Shown: positions 26,729-35,878 of the stretch, piece by piece
Position numbering within the stretch: position 1 is the first letter of the stretch
Layout: each line of letters starts with the position of its first letter
Source: SZUA-100 sp965248135
GTDB lineage: Bacteria; Pseudomonadota; Alphaproteobacteria; Rhizobiales; Rhizobiaceae
Reading direction: 5' to 3'
Length of the DNA stretch: 64,000 nt
NCBI GenBank assembly: GCA_965248135.1
Contig: CBDFIN010000012.1
Coordinates: forward strand, 1,922,001-1,986,000
Notes under the pieces: model-generated
Database searches by the model: none
Seen by the model: the letters and a program-made list of their open reading frames with translations, nothing else
Told to the model about the DNA's origin: nothing
Translations under genes and position numbers: made by a program

Positions 26729-27921
26729 CAGGGCAATCGCATTTCAAAAGTTGTTTAGGAGTGAAAGCAGGAAATCATCATTCCAGCCAGCGCGTTTGAA
26801 TTTTACGCGGTTTGATCCCTTGTCCTGATTTGCCTTTATGATGTTTAGTGCGATACGTCTGAGGGCTGCAAAATTGATCGGTGCGTTGTCTTTGCGAGCG
26901 CGATGGAGATCATCATTCATAATGACATCAAGCGACCAGTGAAGGCTGTTTTCAATTTGCCAATGCCCCCGAATAATGGTTGCAGCTTCCTGCGCTTGTG
27001 GGGGTTTTGACATGAGATAAACGCGTTCGCAGCGGCTTGATTTTCCGTTCATTTCACGTGTTGAAGTGACATGGACGAAGGTCTTGAGGCTTGGCCATTT
27101 GTGTGTGTCGTCAAGATATTGCGTAGTGCTGTAGACATGGTAACATCGCTCTTCAATGCGGCCATGGTTGGCGTCAGTTGAGATATATTCGTCAATATAA
27201 TCAGTCTCTTGATCATCAATGAAGGCCCGCACATCCGCCTGCATATCGCCCTGATTGCCCTTCAGTTGCACACAGTAATCGCCGCCTTCACGCACGATCA
27301 ACTCACAGGTCTCGCGTTGGCAATGCAGCGCGTCAGCAGTGATCGTCATGCCCTTGATGTCGAGCATTTTGATCAACTCACGTAGGGCCAAAATCTCGCC
27401 ACCACCCTTGGCACTTTCGATAATACCGAGGCTCAAACGAGCCCCATGCGCAAAGGCGGTCACCACGTTCAGGCCGGATTGATTGGCGGCCCTGTCAAAG
27501 GTGCGACGCATCTCTTTGCCGTCAATGGCGATGGCGGGTTGGGCATCGCGTGCCTGGGCAAAATCAGCACGGAACTTCTCAAACAGGCGTTGAAAGCTTG
27601 CGGGCTTAAGCAACCGAAACAGCCGTGAAAACGTGTCGTGACACGGCGTGCCATTCGGCAATTCGAGAAAATCGCGCAGAAATTCTTCCTTCGCATGGCC
27701 AAAATCGGCCATATCCACCGCAGTTTCGCCGCCACACAAGGCACATAAAAGGCTGATTGTCATGATGTCACAAAACTTGTGACGGCAGGCATTGCCCGTG
27801 CGTGGATCGTCTATATCATTGAAATAGCTTATGATTGTTGACATCTTGAGGCTCCATATCGTGATGGAACCTCAAGAATCTATTCAGGCATATTTGTCAA
27901 ACCCCAAATGCGATTCCCCTG
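26729..27921 (-). mobile_element. ISAs1-family insertion sequence, intact, with 10-bp target duplication
   Basis: The ends CAGGGCAATCGCATTT and AAATGCGATTCCCCTG are inverted with one mismatch. The target CTTGTCGACC is duplicated perfectly at 26719-26728 and 27922-27931. The perfect duplication and open transposase gene indicate a recent insertion into the islet. Confidence 0.92.
26744..27844 (-). CDS. ISAs1-family transposase
   Basis: 366 residues, uninterrupted. Family features include YFNDIDDPRTGNACRHKFCD at the N-terminus, PAIAIDGKEMRRTFDRAANQ, ITADALHCQRETCELIVREG, DYCVQLKGNQ and the C-terminal RGHWQIENSLHWSLDVIMND with the catalytic Glu. It is the only gene of the IS and appears functional. 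Confidence 0.93.
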   Translation of the reverse strand: MSTIISYFNDIDDPRTGNACRHKFCDIMTISLLCALCGGETAVDMADFGHAKEEFLRDFLELPNGTPCHDTFSRLFRLLKPASFQRLFEKFRADFAQARDAQPAIAIDGKEMRRTFDRAANQSGLNVVTAFAHGARLSLGIIESAKGGGEILALRELIKMLDIKGMTITADALHCQRETCELIVREGGDYCVQLKGNQGDMQADVRAFIDDQETDYIDEYISTDANHGRIEERCYHVYSTTQYLDDTHKWPSLKTFVHVTSTREMNGKSSRCERVYLMSKPPQAQEAATIIRGHWQIENSLHWSLDVIMNDDLHRARKDNAPINFAALRRIALNIIKANQDKGSNRVKFKRAGWNDDFLLSLLNNF

Positions 27922-28198
27922 CTTGTCGACCGGGTGATGAGACGAAAACAACCCAATGGCAGCTGAGCGGACTTAGCGACCTGGTATACCAGCAAGCCCT
28001 GTTCTAAGGGCGACTGCGCTCACAATGTATAAATGTGCCATTTGCTGCCGTTGGTCACCAATATGAAACCTCTATGCTGATGCTGCCATCTTTGACACCC
28101 CGGCAATATGAAATCGATTCAATATTATTAGAAGCGATATTTCAACAAAAAACTTATCCCCGTCCCGTTCGGCAATAGTAGGCTGACCACAAAACTGT

Positions 28199-28996
28199 TT
28201 GCCTATGGAGTCGCTCTTGGACATCGCCAGCCCGGAATACAAACGCGCATTCGACGCCTATCTGCGTCGCGGCACACCAATCGGCTTGTCCTTGAAGCAG
28301 GCCCGCCCGACGACACACTATATTTGGCGCACACGCAGCGATGGAAAAGTACGTTCAAGCCATGCGGCCAACAATGGTAAGGTCTTTGCTTGGGATACTC
28401 CACCGCCGACTGGGCATCCCGGTGATGACTATGGGTGCCGATGCACCGCAGAGCCGTATCTCCCAAAGATAAACGAGCGTATTCAGATTACCTTATCAGG
28501 TGTTTCGGACACAGGCTCACCGTGGAGCAATTTGGATTTTATCAACCACTATTTCTCTGGCGGAGGCCTTGGTGTAACAGTGCGCGAAACAGGACACCTA
28601 AGTTCCGTTGTGGCTGAATACAGAAGGGAAGTTATTGACGATCCAACCAGATTGCAAAAGCAAATTGCTCTGGAGGCCCGAACAAATAAAAACGGTTCAT
28701 TCTCTGACACCTTTAATGGTACCTACAACATGACAAGCATTGTCTTTAGCATTGGGCATACAGTCATAAGAGGTAGATATAACGGCAAGAGTTCAGAGAA
28801 GAACGGGGTATTATCAATTTCGGGTACAATCAATTTTTATCTCGAAGATAAATTCGAGGACCCCTTGGATATTTTTGATTCACTACCCGGGAGTTTTGAC
28901 TTACTAGGCTCAGAATCATATCGAATATATGATAGCTGGCAGGGACGATTTGACGGACAGATTTATACCGATCCATCTTCAAGTTCTTTTCGTTAA
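28199..28996 (+). CDS. MuF-like phage minor-head C-terminal motif fused to an unassigned domain (possible polymorphic toxin)
   Basis: 265 residues, starting TTG (28199) or ATG (28205). Residues about 37-87 carry the MuF/SPP1-gp7 head-morphogenesis signature: YIWRTRSDGKVRSSHAANNG, KVFAWDTPPPTGHPGDDYG, CRCTAEPY. The N-terminal bulk of a real minor-head protein is absent. The remaining roughly 175 residues (SNLDFINHYFSGGGLGVTVR, then LSISGTINFYLEDKFEDPLD, SYRIYDSWQGRFDGQIYTDP) form a separate domain I cannot assign. Temperate-phage MuF proteins fused to C-terminal toxins are known, and a membrane-anchored gene follows at once. Toxin activity is inference. Confidence 0.55.
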   Translation: MPMESLLDIASPEYKRAFDAYLRRGTPIGLSLKQARPTTHYIWRTRSDGKVRSSHAANNGKVFAWDTPPPTGHPGDDYGCRCTAEPYLPKINERIQITLSGVSDTGSPWSNLDFINHYFSGGGLGVTVRETGHLSSVVAEYRREVIDDPTRLQKQIALEARTNKNGSFSDTFNGTYNMTSIVFSIGHTVIRGRYNGKSSEKNGVLSISGTINFYLEDKFEDPLDIFDSLPGSFDLLGSESYRIYDSWQGRFDGQIYTDPSSSSFR

Positions 28997-29017
28997 TTGC
29001 CGTCGCAGAGGATACTA

Positions 29018-29527
29018 ATGAAAAAAAGGGTAGCTGGGACCAATTATTTTGCCATCGTCAGGTTCATAATTCTGGCTTTCATTATCATCAGCATTATGCG
29101 GTTTTGTACATCTGGTACAAATCAACACCGATGCGTTCAGCTCAAAATTGGACTGGATCTCGGTTACAACGCAGTGTTCGACTTCAGTCAGCCCTATTGG
29201 AGGCCCTATGTTGTTTTCAAGTCTCGTGATGGAACCCCGCTCATCGATCAACCTTTGTGGAATGTGTATATCACAGATACGAGCATTTATGGCACCACTT
29301 TTGGTAAACCAGAAAGCCGGGCATTTCGTTATGTTTGGCGCGCAGACACCGGATTGGTGAACGGAAATACGGATTGGAAAACCTTTCAACGACTTGTTGA
29401 TGAGGCCGGTCCGGCGAATGTTGAGGTTGGCAAGGGCAGCTACGGGCCGAAAATTCTTCTGCATAAGCTTATGAACCGTCCTGAATTTGCCGACCAATGG
29501 TGCACTACGAATTTTATTACCTGGTAG
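29018..29527 (+). CDS. Small membrane-anchored protein of unknown function (possible immunity partner)
   Basis: 169 residues from the ATG at 29018, 21 nt after the preceding stop. One N-terminal hydrophobic segment (YFAIVRFIILAFIIISIMRF) is followed by a soluble, probably periplasmic domain rich in aromatic residues (SQPYWRPYVVFKSRDGTPLI, AFRYVWRADTGLVNG, VDEAGPANVEVGKGS). No family is recognised. Tight coupling to the MuF-like gene and a single-anchor topology would suit an immunity protein against a toxin acting in the periplasm, but this is only contextual. Confidence 0.45.
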   Translation: MKKRVAGTNYFAIVRFIILAFIIISIMRFCTSGTNQHRCVQLKIGLDLGYNAVFDFSQPYWRPYVVFKSRDGTPLIDQPLWNVYITDTSIYGTTFGKPESRAFRYVWRADTGLVNGNTDWKTFQRLVDEAGPANVEVGKGSYGPKILLHKLMNRPEFADQWCTTNFITW

Positions 29528-30029
29528 CGAAAATATTTGAAAGAAGACCAAGTGTCCTGGCCGCAATCAGAACTGTCCTATCCTCGGTACTCCCCATCCC
29601 GTTTGCTTCATTTGTTTGGAAAAAATTGCCCAAGGTCTCCTGGGGCCATCCTTACCTACAGCACAGTTTCTTTATACCTCACGAGCGGCAAGGGTATTTG
29701 CGGTAAAGAGGGCTCTAAGCGGAAGTGAGGTCGTAATAACTTGCTAACCAAACTGATCTCCGCTCACCGCAATTTGCTTTGGTCCCAATGTCAGCTTATC
29801 AGCCTACTCAGGACGGTTGTGAATCGGATACTAGCTAAAAAGATGGCTGCATTGCCCTTATCTCGATTTTTCGCAGGCTTTTTGATCGCATCTCAGGAAT
29901 AATGATGTAAAATCAATAGGATAGTTGTTACTAAAGTTTTCTTCAAAATTGGCACGTTATCTGGCACGTTTCTAAAATTTAATATATTTATACTAATGAT
30001 ATCAATATTTTACTGAAAACATCATTCGC
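29528..30029. other. Gene-free right part of the islet
   Basis: No convincing coding frame is seen. It is AT-rich toward the right and contains the two TGGCACGTT repeats at 29950-29958 and 29962-29970, 12 bp apart, close to the right boundary. Confidence 0.5.
29950..29970 (+). promoter_or_regulatory. Paired TGGCACGTT repeats near the right islet end
   Basis: Two identical 9-mers with 12-bp period, 60-80 bp inside the att-like duplication. A third copy lies at 26622 near the other end. Confidence 0.4.
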
Positions 30030-30092
30030 ATCATAATCCGCGTGTCGGGGGTTCAAGTTCCTCTCCCGCTACCAATAATATCAATAACTTAG
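30030..30092 (+). repeat. attR-like duplication of the tRNA-Met 3' half
   Basis: ATCATAATCCGCG...CGCTACCA reproduces the tRNA from the anticodon loop to CCA with one T-stem change (GTCCC to GTTCC). It lacks the 5' half and cannot be a functional tRNA. Confidence 0.75.
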
Positions 30093-30716
30093 ATGATAAA
30101 TTTATTGATTTCTCCAACTTCATTGTGCATCGGGGGTCCGTTGGGGGTCGACCGACTTTGTTGAATATTTCAAATAGTGAATGCGCTTAGTTAGACGGAA
30201 GTGTCAGGTAGTTAATCGCAGTCATCCTTTTCTTGCTGGCCAATTGAGGCTTTCGCGCCTCTGCCACCTCACTGCTGACTGAAAGCGGGAAAAGATAAGT
30301 GGAGGCCGTTGAATGCGAATGGCTCGCATTAGCGACAATCAGGTACGTCGGACCTATATGCGATCCGAATTTTGGACACAAAAGGTGAAGATAGCTGATT
30401 GGTGGAATAGTGAGATATTGCAGATGGTCAATCAATCATCAGCCGAAAAACTAACTGAACGTGCATTCGCCGCTTAATTGAGGTTTCTATGGCCGCGATG
30501 TCATTGCAACCATTATTCATAGTGATGATTTCCAAGCCATGGAAACCATTAATACCATAGCAGGCTTGTCGGCCATATTTGCCATTAGAGGTTTAGCCCG
30601 GATTATTCATCAGGGTGCCTAATATAGCTGGCGGGCATGGATCAAGCTGTTGAAATAGCGTATGATTTCGGTGTTTGAACAAGATCATTCACCCTCAGCA
30701 GAAAATCCGGCCCGCC
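30093..30716. other. Intergenic sequence between the islet and IS1380
   Basis: No gene is supported. GGGGGTCCGTTGGGGGTCG at about 30130 is a short direct repeat of the kind often seen beside tRNA att sites. From about 30595 (AGCCCGGATTATTCATCAGG) the sequence looks like the upstream end of the IS1380 element. Confidence 0.4.
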
Positions 30717-31188
30717 ATGCAAGAAGATAACCTGTTTCTCCCCGGTTTGTCACCTTTAGGGCGGCACGAAATATCTGCCCGGTTTGATGGTGGCGCTTTG
30801 TCATCTGATGGCGGTGTGTTGATACTGCGCGAGATCGAGCGAAAGCTGAACTTTGCCGGTATGATTGCTTCCTGCTTGCATGACGAGCGCGATGCGGGGC
30901 GCACCATCCATTCCCAGACCACCATGATCCGCACCCGCATGTTTGCAATAGCTTGCGGCTATGAAGACTGTGATGACCTTGATGAGTTGCGCCATGATCC
31001 GGCACTGAAGATTGCCTGCGAGCGACTGCCGGAAAGTGGATGCGCGTTAGCATCCCAGCCAACCTTGTCGCGGCTGGAAAACACGCCGTCCTGGCGGGAG
31101 CTTGGCCGCATGGGGTTGGCCCTGATTGACCTGTTCTGCGACAGTTTTAGCGCCGTGCCTGGTCATATTGTTCTGGATATTGATGATA
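30717..31188 (+). pseudogene. IS1380-family transposase, N-terminal fragment
   Basis: From the ATG at 30717 it reads MQEDNLFLPGLSPLGRHEIS, then DGGALSSDGGVLILREIERK, EDCDDLDELRHDPALKIACE and HIVLDIDDI, the N-terminal half of an IS1380 transposase up to its first Asp. At 31188 the IS630 element begins; the remainder of the IS1380 gene is not found on the other side. The open frame continues only as antisense of the IS630. Confidence 0.85.
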
Positions 31189-32070
31189 TAGCCAAGCGAC
31201 TCTGCTTTGATTCAAATATTGTAGTCCTTGAACAGTGTTTCGATATCGCATTTGTGTTTTCGTCTGATGGCCTTTGCCTGTGCCCATTTGTGTTCGATCG
31301 GATTGAGGTCCGGGGAATAAGGCGGAAGGTATTGGAGTATATGACCGGCATCCTTGATAGCCTCCTTCATGTCCTGGCGCTTGTGAAAACTTGCATTGTC
31401 CATAACAACAACAGCACCGGGAGGCAGCTTTGGAATAAGGTCGCCTGTCAACCAGCCATGGAAGACATCACTGTCGATATTGCATGGAAACAGGCAGGTT
31501 GTCAGCAAGGTGCCGCCCAACAACGCCCCGATGACGTTTGTTCTTCCCCGCGCGTGCCAGTCATGAACGCCAAAACAGCGCAGGCCCTTGGCCGCATAGC
31601 CGTGGGTGCGGGGCATATCATGGGCAAAGCCTGATTCATCAATATAGACGATGGGCTTGCCGGTTTTTTCATGCCCGCTGATCGTCTCGCGGAAGACTGT
31701 ACGCCTGGCCGCGTCCGCCTTCGGATGGGACAGGGCTTTTTTTATATGTCACCCCAAGCTTGCGTAATGCCTGCCAGATCGCCTTTGGCGTAACGCCAAA
31801 ACGTGCTGCCCGTTCGTACTGATAGGCGTCAGGATATTTCTCCACATCGCGGGCCAGTGCAGCCATGTCAATCTTGCGCATGCGGGGCTTGGATTGATCC
31901 GGCTCAAGCCGATTGGCCCAGCGAACAACCGAGGCAACCCCAACGCTAAACCGAAGTGCCGTTTGCTTAAATGTCAGCCCTTCCTTGTCTCGAACCTTAA
32001 GAACATGTTTGCGGAATTTAACAGGATAAGTCATGCACAAAACTATAATCAAAATTATGTCGCTTGGCTA
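31189..32070 (-). mobile_element. IS630-family insertion sequence, apparently intact
   Basis: A perfect 12-bp inverted repeat (TAGCCAAGCGAC at 31189-31200, GTCGCTTGGCTA at 32059-32070) flanked by TA on both sides. It is 882 bp long and inserted between IS1380 and IS66 remnants. Confidence 0.88.
31212..32034 (-). CDS. IS630 transposase, two frames joined by a probable -1 frameshift
   Basis: The first frame starts MTYPVKFRKHVLKVRDKEG (ATG at 32034) with a helix-turn-helix (LTFKQTALRFSVGVASVVRW) and runs to a stop at 31669. The second frame resumes as KALSHPKADAARRTVFRETI, IVYIDESGFAHDMPRTHGYA, VVMDNASFHKR and LNPIEHKWAQAKAI, with the full DDE triad. The switch falls on an A7 tract at 31738-31744 (TAT AAA AAA AGC on the minus strand), a classic slippery site. 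IS630 members using such frameshifting are known. Confidence 0.8.
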
Positions 32071-32104
32071 TAGTGTCCACTACGAACAAGTGGACACTTA
32101 CGGG

Positions 32105-32482
32105 GTGCGGGAATTGTCGAAGAAACGGGCACGGCGGACATGGAGCGACGATGAGAAGCGCTCGATTTGTTTGCAGACCTTGGCACCAGGCGTATCGGTC
32201 TCACAGGTTGCGCAGCGCTACGCAATGAACGCCAACCAGATATTCAACTGGCTGAAGGATGAGCGTTTTGCACCATCCCCCGACGAGACTGATGCCGCTG
32301 TTTTTCTGCCAATTGAAGTTTGCGATGAGCAGACACCTCTTCCCTCTGTTTTGGAACCAGACACGGCTTGCGGTTCTCATGGGCGTATCGAGATTGCCCT
32401 TTCCAATGGCCACCACCTGATTGTTGAGGGCGGTTTCGATGGCACTGAGGTGGCGCGTTTGTTGAAGGGGCTTGTGTCTTGA
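32105..32482 (+). CDS. tnpA: IS66-family accessory protein TnpA
   Basis: 126 residues from the GTG at 32105. [40 protein letters not shown] and [13 protein letters not shown] form the IS66 OrfA helix-turn-helix, and the tail [20 protein letters not shown] matches the family. It overlaps TnpB by 4 nt. The element is cut at its right side within tnpB, so it is a remnant. Confidence 0.85.
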   Translation: MRELSKKRARRTWSDDEKRSICLQTLAPGVSVSQVAQRYAMNANQIFNWLKDERFAPSPDETDAAVFLPIEVCDEQTPLPSVLEPDTACGSHGRIEIALSNGHHLIVEGGFDGTEVARLLKGLVS

Positions 32483-32666
32483 TCCCGGTTCCCGCCAATA
32501 CGCGGGTGTGGCTTGCTGCCGGAGTGAGTGACATGCGGCGCGGGTTTAATACGCTGGCAGCTCAGGCTGAGAATACGCTTGCTGCCGATCCGTTTTGTGG
32601 CCACCTGTTTGTCTTCCGTGGCCGTCGCGGTGATTTACTCAAGATCATCTGGTGGGACAGCCAGGG
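32479..32666 (+). pseudogene. tnpB: IS66-family TnpB, C-terminally truncated
   Basis: [40 protein letters not shown] and [20 protein letters not shown] are standard IS66 TnpB. Homology stops near 32666, where the sequence becomes the antisense of an SDR gene. TnpC and the right end are absent. Confidence 0.85.
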
Positions 32667-32993
32667 AGCGTGCCAGGTCTCCAACGACATCTCGGCAATA
32701 GGCTCGATCTTGTTAAACCCCGCATTGTTTACAAGAATGTCCAGACGAGCGAACTTTTCAACTGTTTTAGCCATGATCGCTTCGACCGCCTGTGGATCGG
32801 TAACATCAAGAGGAAGGCTAATAAACTCACGACCACATTCCTGTGAAAACTTCTCGGCATACTCTCCGCACCGCCGTTCATGGGCGTCAGTGATAACCAC
32901 TTCCATTCCATCTTCAGCAAGTTTGTGGGCAATTGCGGATCCGATGCCAACACCAGCGGCGGCGGTAACAACTGCAACTTTGCGTTCTGTCAT
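32660..32993 (-). pseudogene. SDR-family oxidoreductase, 3' half lost at an IS66 junction
   Basis: [20 protein letters not shown] shows the Rossmann TGxxxGxG-like loop. [20 protein letters not shown] and [20 protein letters not shown] with the NNAG motif follow. After SLETWHAPW the sequence enters IS66 tnpB in antisense, so the catalytic YxxxK is missing. It is the last gene of the ligase-hydrolase-LLM operon. Confidence 0.82.
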
Positions 32994-33026
32994 TTTTGTG
33001 CTCTCCTTTAGAGCAAGCCAAACCGC

Positions 33027-34040
33027 TTAGTGGTCGCTCAGTTGCGGAATAACTTCATTGGCAAACACTTCCAAACGGTGTTCGCGGCCACCGGAATGAA
33101 GGGGGAAGGTAATGCGATCGACATCGCACTTGGCAACCTCACGTAGTCGCTGTACGCAATAATCAACATTCCCGGCGATTGCGACGGTCTGACACCATTC
33201 ATCGGTAACCACGTCCTGATGCCCGGCATGCAGGGAAAGGTGGTTTTCGAAATGGTAGTTCGCCATGACATCATCCCACAATTTGCGATATTGCTGCCAG
33301 CCTGGCGGCACTTCTTTCCACACAGTGAATGTCGCAGCCTGGGTTGCCGCCCAAGAGCGCACATCATCGAGCGCCTTGCGTTGATCATCCTGCACACTGG
33401 TCGTGCACATCAGGTCAATATCGAAATCGTCGCGGTTGCGACCGGACTTCTCCAGCCCTTTGTAAATGAACTCAAGCTGCCAGTTAATAAGTTCTGGATC
33501 AGCCGCCCCCATGAGAATTGCACCGTCTGCGACTTCGCCGGCAAGAGCAAGAATCTTAGGCTGGGTCACCGCAAGATATATCGGGATTTGGCGTTTGGTC
33601 GTGGCCGTAGCCAGACGGATTTTGTTGCCCTCGAATTCGACGTTCTCCCCGCTAAACATTTGGCGTATCGCCAAAATGCCCTCACGCAGCTCCGCCAATC
33701 TGGAAGGGCGCTTGCCAATCGAATTAACTGCAATCCAGCCGGCTCCAAGCCCAACGACCGCTCGGCCACCGGAAACCTCGTCCAGCGCCACATGGCTATT
33801 GGCTGTTACCGTCGGATGACGGGTGACGAGATTGGTGACCGCCGTGCCTATCTGTTAATTGCGGGTCGCCTGAGCAGTGAGCAACATTGAGGCGTAGATA
33901 TCTTTCATGCCAAGCTGATGATCAATATACCAGATGTTCTCAAATCCAAGATCATTAATTTTTTTGGCAAGCTCGGATACTTTTTTCAGTGGCTCGCGCG
34001 GGCTCACACCTCGTGAAATTCCAAATCTGGAAACCATCAT
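33027..34040 (-). pseudogene. LLM-class (F420/flavin-dependent) oxidoreductase with in-frame ochre stop
   Basis: Both parts are in one frame: MVSRFGISRGVSPREPLKKV through ASMLLTAQATRN, then TAA at 33857-33855, then QIGTAVTNLVTRHPTVTANS, GGRAVVGLGAGWIAVNSIGK, LAELREGILAIRQMFSGENV and VADGAILMGAADPELINW. This is the luciferase-like TIM-barrel family that includes F420-dependent reductases. Full length would be about 337 residues. The single stop makes it a likely recent null allele. The start overlaps the hydrolase stop (ATGA). F420 use is inferred from cofD-cofC nearby. Confidence 0.8.
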
Positions 34041-34822
34041 ATTCCCCTTGATAGAGCGGTTTGAATTACCATGGCATATGCTTCAGGTTGATCGGCGCTG
34101 ATCAGATGTCCTGCATCGGCTATTTCGGTGTAATGCGGTTGTTGAAGCGCATCGCAAAGGATGTCGGCGGCTTTTTTCGGGCAAAAAGCGTCTTTGTCGG
34201 CGCCAATTACATCGACAGGACATACTATCTGCCCGACCAGCGGGGACAGAGGGTGCTCCCGCATTCTAGCCATCGCCCGTGCGGCGTTGATATATCCGGC
34301 ACCGGTGCCGACCGCCTCCAGGCGAATGGCTGCGAGTTCCTCAATGTCGGCGGCATTTGTGGCCAGCTGTTTGGCTGTGTCATCCTTTAGCGCAGATGCA
34401 AAAGCACCCGGATCTGATTTGATCATTGCAATACGTTGATTAAAAAACTCGACCGCGGCACGACCAACAACTGATGAAGTGCCAATTACGACAGCATGAG
34501 CGATCAAGTCTGTGCGGTGAGCTGCCGCCCACAGCACGACCGTGCCACCCAGGGAAAATCCGACACAGGTCGCCGACCCGCTAACATTTTCGAGAAATGC
34601 GATAAGATCATTGCCCAATTGCTCTAGTGTTCCATCAGCCTCGCCGATAGTGGTTTTCCCGTGACCACGCAAATCATAGGCATAGGTATGGAATCCATGG
34701 AGGCTTTTTTGGACATTCAGCCAACTGCGCTGGTCTTCAGCCAGGCCATGAACGAGAACAACTGCTGGTCCACAGCCAAGGTCATAATAGTCGACTTCAA
34801 TATCGCTGAAACTAGCTTTCAC
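34037..34822 (-). CDS. Alpha/beta-fold hydrolase
   Basis: 261 residues from the GTG at 34822. Motifs are VVLVHGLAEDQRSW (oxyanion loop), TCVGFSLGGTVVLWAA (nucleophile elbow with Ser), IGADKDAFCPKKAA (Asp) and IADAGHLISADQPEAY (His). The gene overlaps the ligase stop (GTGA) and the LLM start (ATGA), showing an original tight operon. An ester, lactone or enol-ester ring-cleavage step is typical in such clusters. This is the only member of the four-gene operon that still looks intact. Confidence 0.88.
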   Translation of the reverse strand: MKASFSDIEVDYYDLGCGPAVVLVHGLAEDQRSWLNVQKSLHGFHTYAYDLRGHGKTTIGEADGTLEQLGNDLIAFLENVSGSATCVGFSLGGTVVLWAAAHRTDLIAHAVVIGTSSVVGRAAVEFFNQRIAMIKSDPGAFASALKDDTAKQLATNAADIEELAAIRLEAVGTGAGYINAARAMARMREHPLSPLVGQIVCPVDVIGADKDAFCPKKAADILCDALQQPHYTEIADAGHLISADQPEAYAMVIQTALSRGI

Positions 34823-35878
34823 GCCACCGCTCCCGCTTCAATCTGTGCCGCAAGCCAAGTGCGAACTTCGTTTTTCCTAACCTTTCCTGCCGGTGTCATC
34901 GGCATATCAGGTATATGTATGACTTTTTCCGGCAAAAAGGTGTTTGGGCAATCCTCTTTGCCGGGAAAATGCCGTCAAATCCTCAAGCCAGAGCTCCTGG
35001 TTATCTGAACAAACAACGGCACAAATGCGCTCCCCCAATCGATCATCAGGAAAGCCCACAACCGCGACATTTTTGATTTCCTTCTGCCCGGCCAGAATAT
35101 CTTCAGCCGGAACCGGGGAAATATTTACACCGGCACGGATAATGAGATCTTTTAGACGACCGGTAATTTGCAGGTAGCCTTCGTTGTCCAAGATGGCTAG
35201 ATCGCCGGTTCGAAAGAAACCATCCTTAGTAAGCTGTGCTCGATGGAATTCATCCTGGCCGTAATATCCGATAAACATACACGGGCCACGCACCGCCAAT
35301 TCTCCCTCTTCACCCGGCTCGAGAACCTGATCCTGCTTCCCTAAAATGCGTAATTCGAACCCCATTGTGAGTAAGCCGGCCGTGTGCTGCATCTTGTTGA
35401 AAGAGCTTTCATCCGGTACGCAGGTTGTCATACCACCTTCGGTCATGCCCCAAAGTACGGTTATAAATGTTTGGGGAAATGCCTCCCTGGCTTGCCTGAT
35501 CAGGCTGGGTGGAACCTGTGCCCCACCACACAGGAAAACTTTCATGGTCGCCAGTTTGCGGGTTGATGATTTCCGCTGCACATCAAGTAAATCTTTCAGG
35601 AATGGTGTCGCTGCAGCGGTGAATGCGCATTGATATTCTTCGATCATTGACAACGCGGCACGTGGCTCCCAAATTTTCTGAAGAACAAGCGGGGCACCAA
35701 AAAACAGCCACAGTCTGGCGCCGTGAATGGTGCCGACGGAATGGCCAAGAGGTGAGGCCATGAATACCGGGGTATTGGAACCAAGCGAAAACCGCTCGGC
35801 TAAACTCAAATTAAAGGCGGCGAGAGAGTTAGACGAATGCATAACCGCTTTTGGCAGGCCGGTTGTGCTGGAAGTGAA

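Larger units (their letters stand above)
26464..30029 (+). mobile_element. tRNA-Met islet (about 3.6 kb) bounded by tRNA 3'-half duplication
   Basis: The interval between the tRNA-Met gene and a 63-nt imperfect copy of its 3' half plus downstream bases. Inside are ISAs1, a MuF-like gene, a small membrane-protein gene and three TGGCACGTT repeats near the two ends (26622, 29950, 29962). No integrase gene is visible, so mobilisation would be in trans, or the integrase has been lost. Confidence 0.6.

Noticed and set aside
30030..30074. Second tRNA-Met gene
   Set aside because: Only the sequence from the anticodon loop to CCA is present; the 5' acceptor strand, D-arm and 5' anticodon stem are missing. 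It fits an attachment-site duplicate.
29497..30435. Small ORFs in the right part of the islet and beyond
   Set aside because: None has a ribosome site, conserved motif or compositional support; the sequence looks non-coding.
33855..33857. Recoded stop (selenocysteine, pyrrolysine or read-through) in the LLM gene
   Set aside because: The codon is TAA, not TGA or TAG, no downstream stem-loop was recognised, and neighbouring genes are also broken, so simple decay is more likely.
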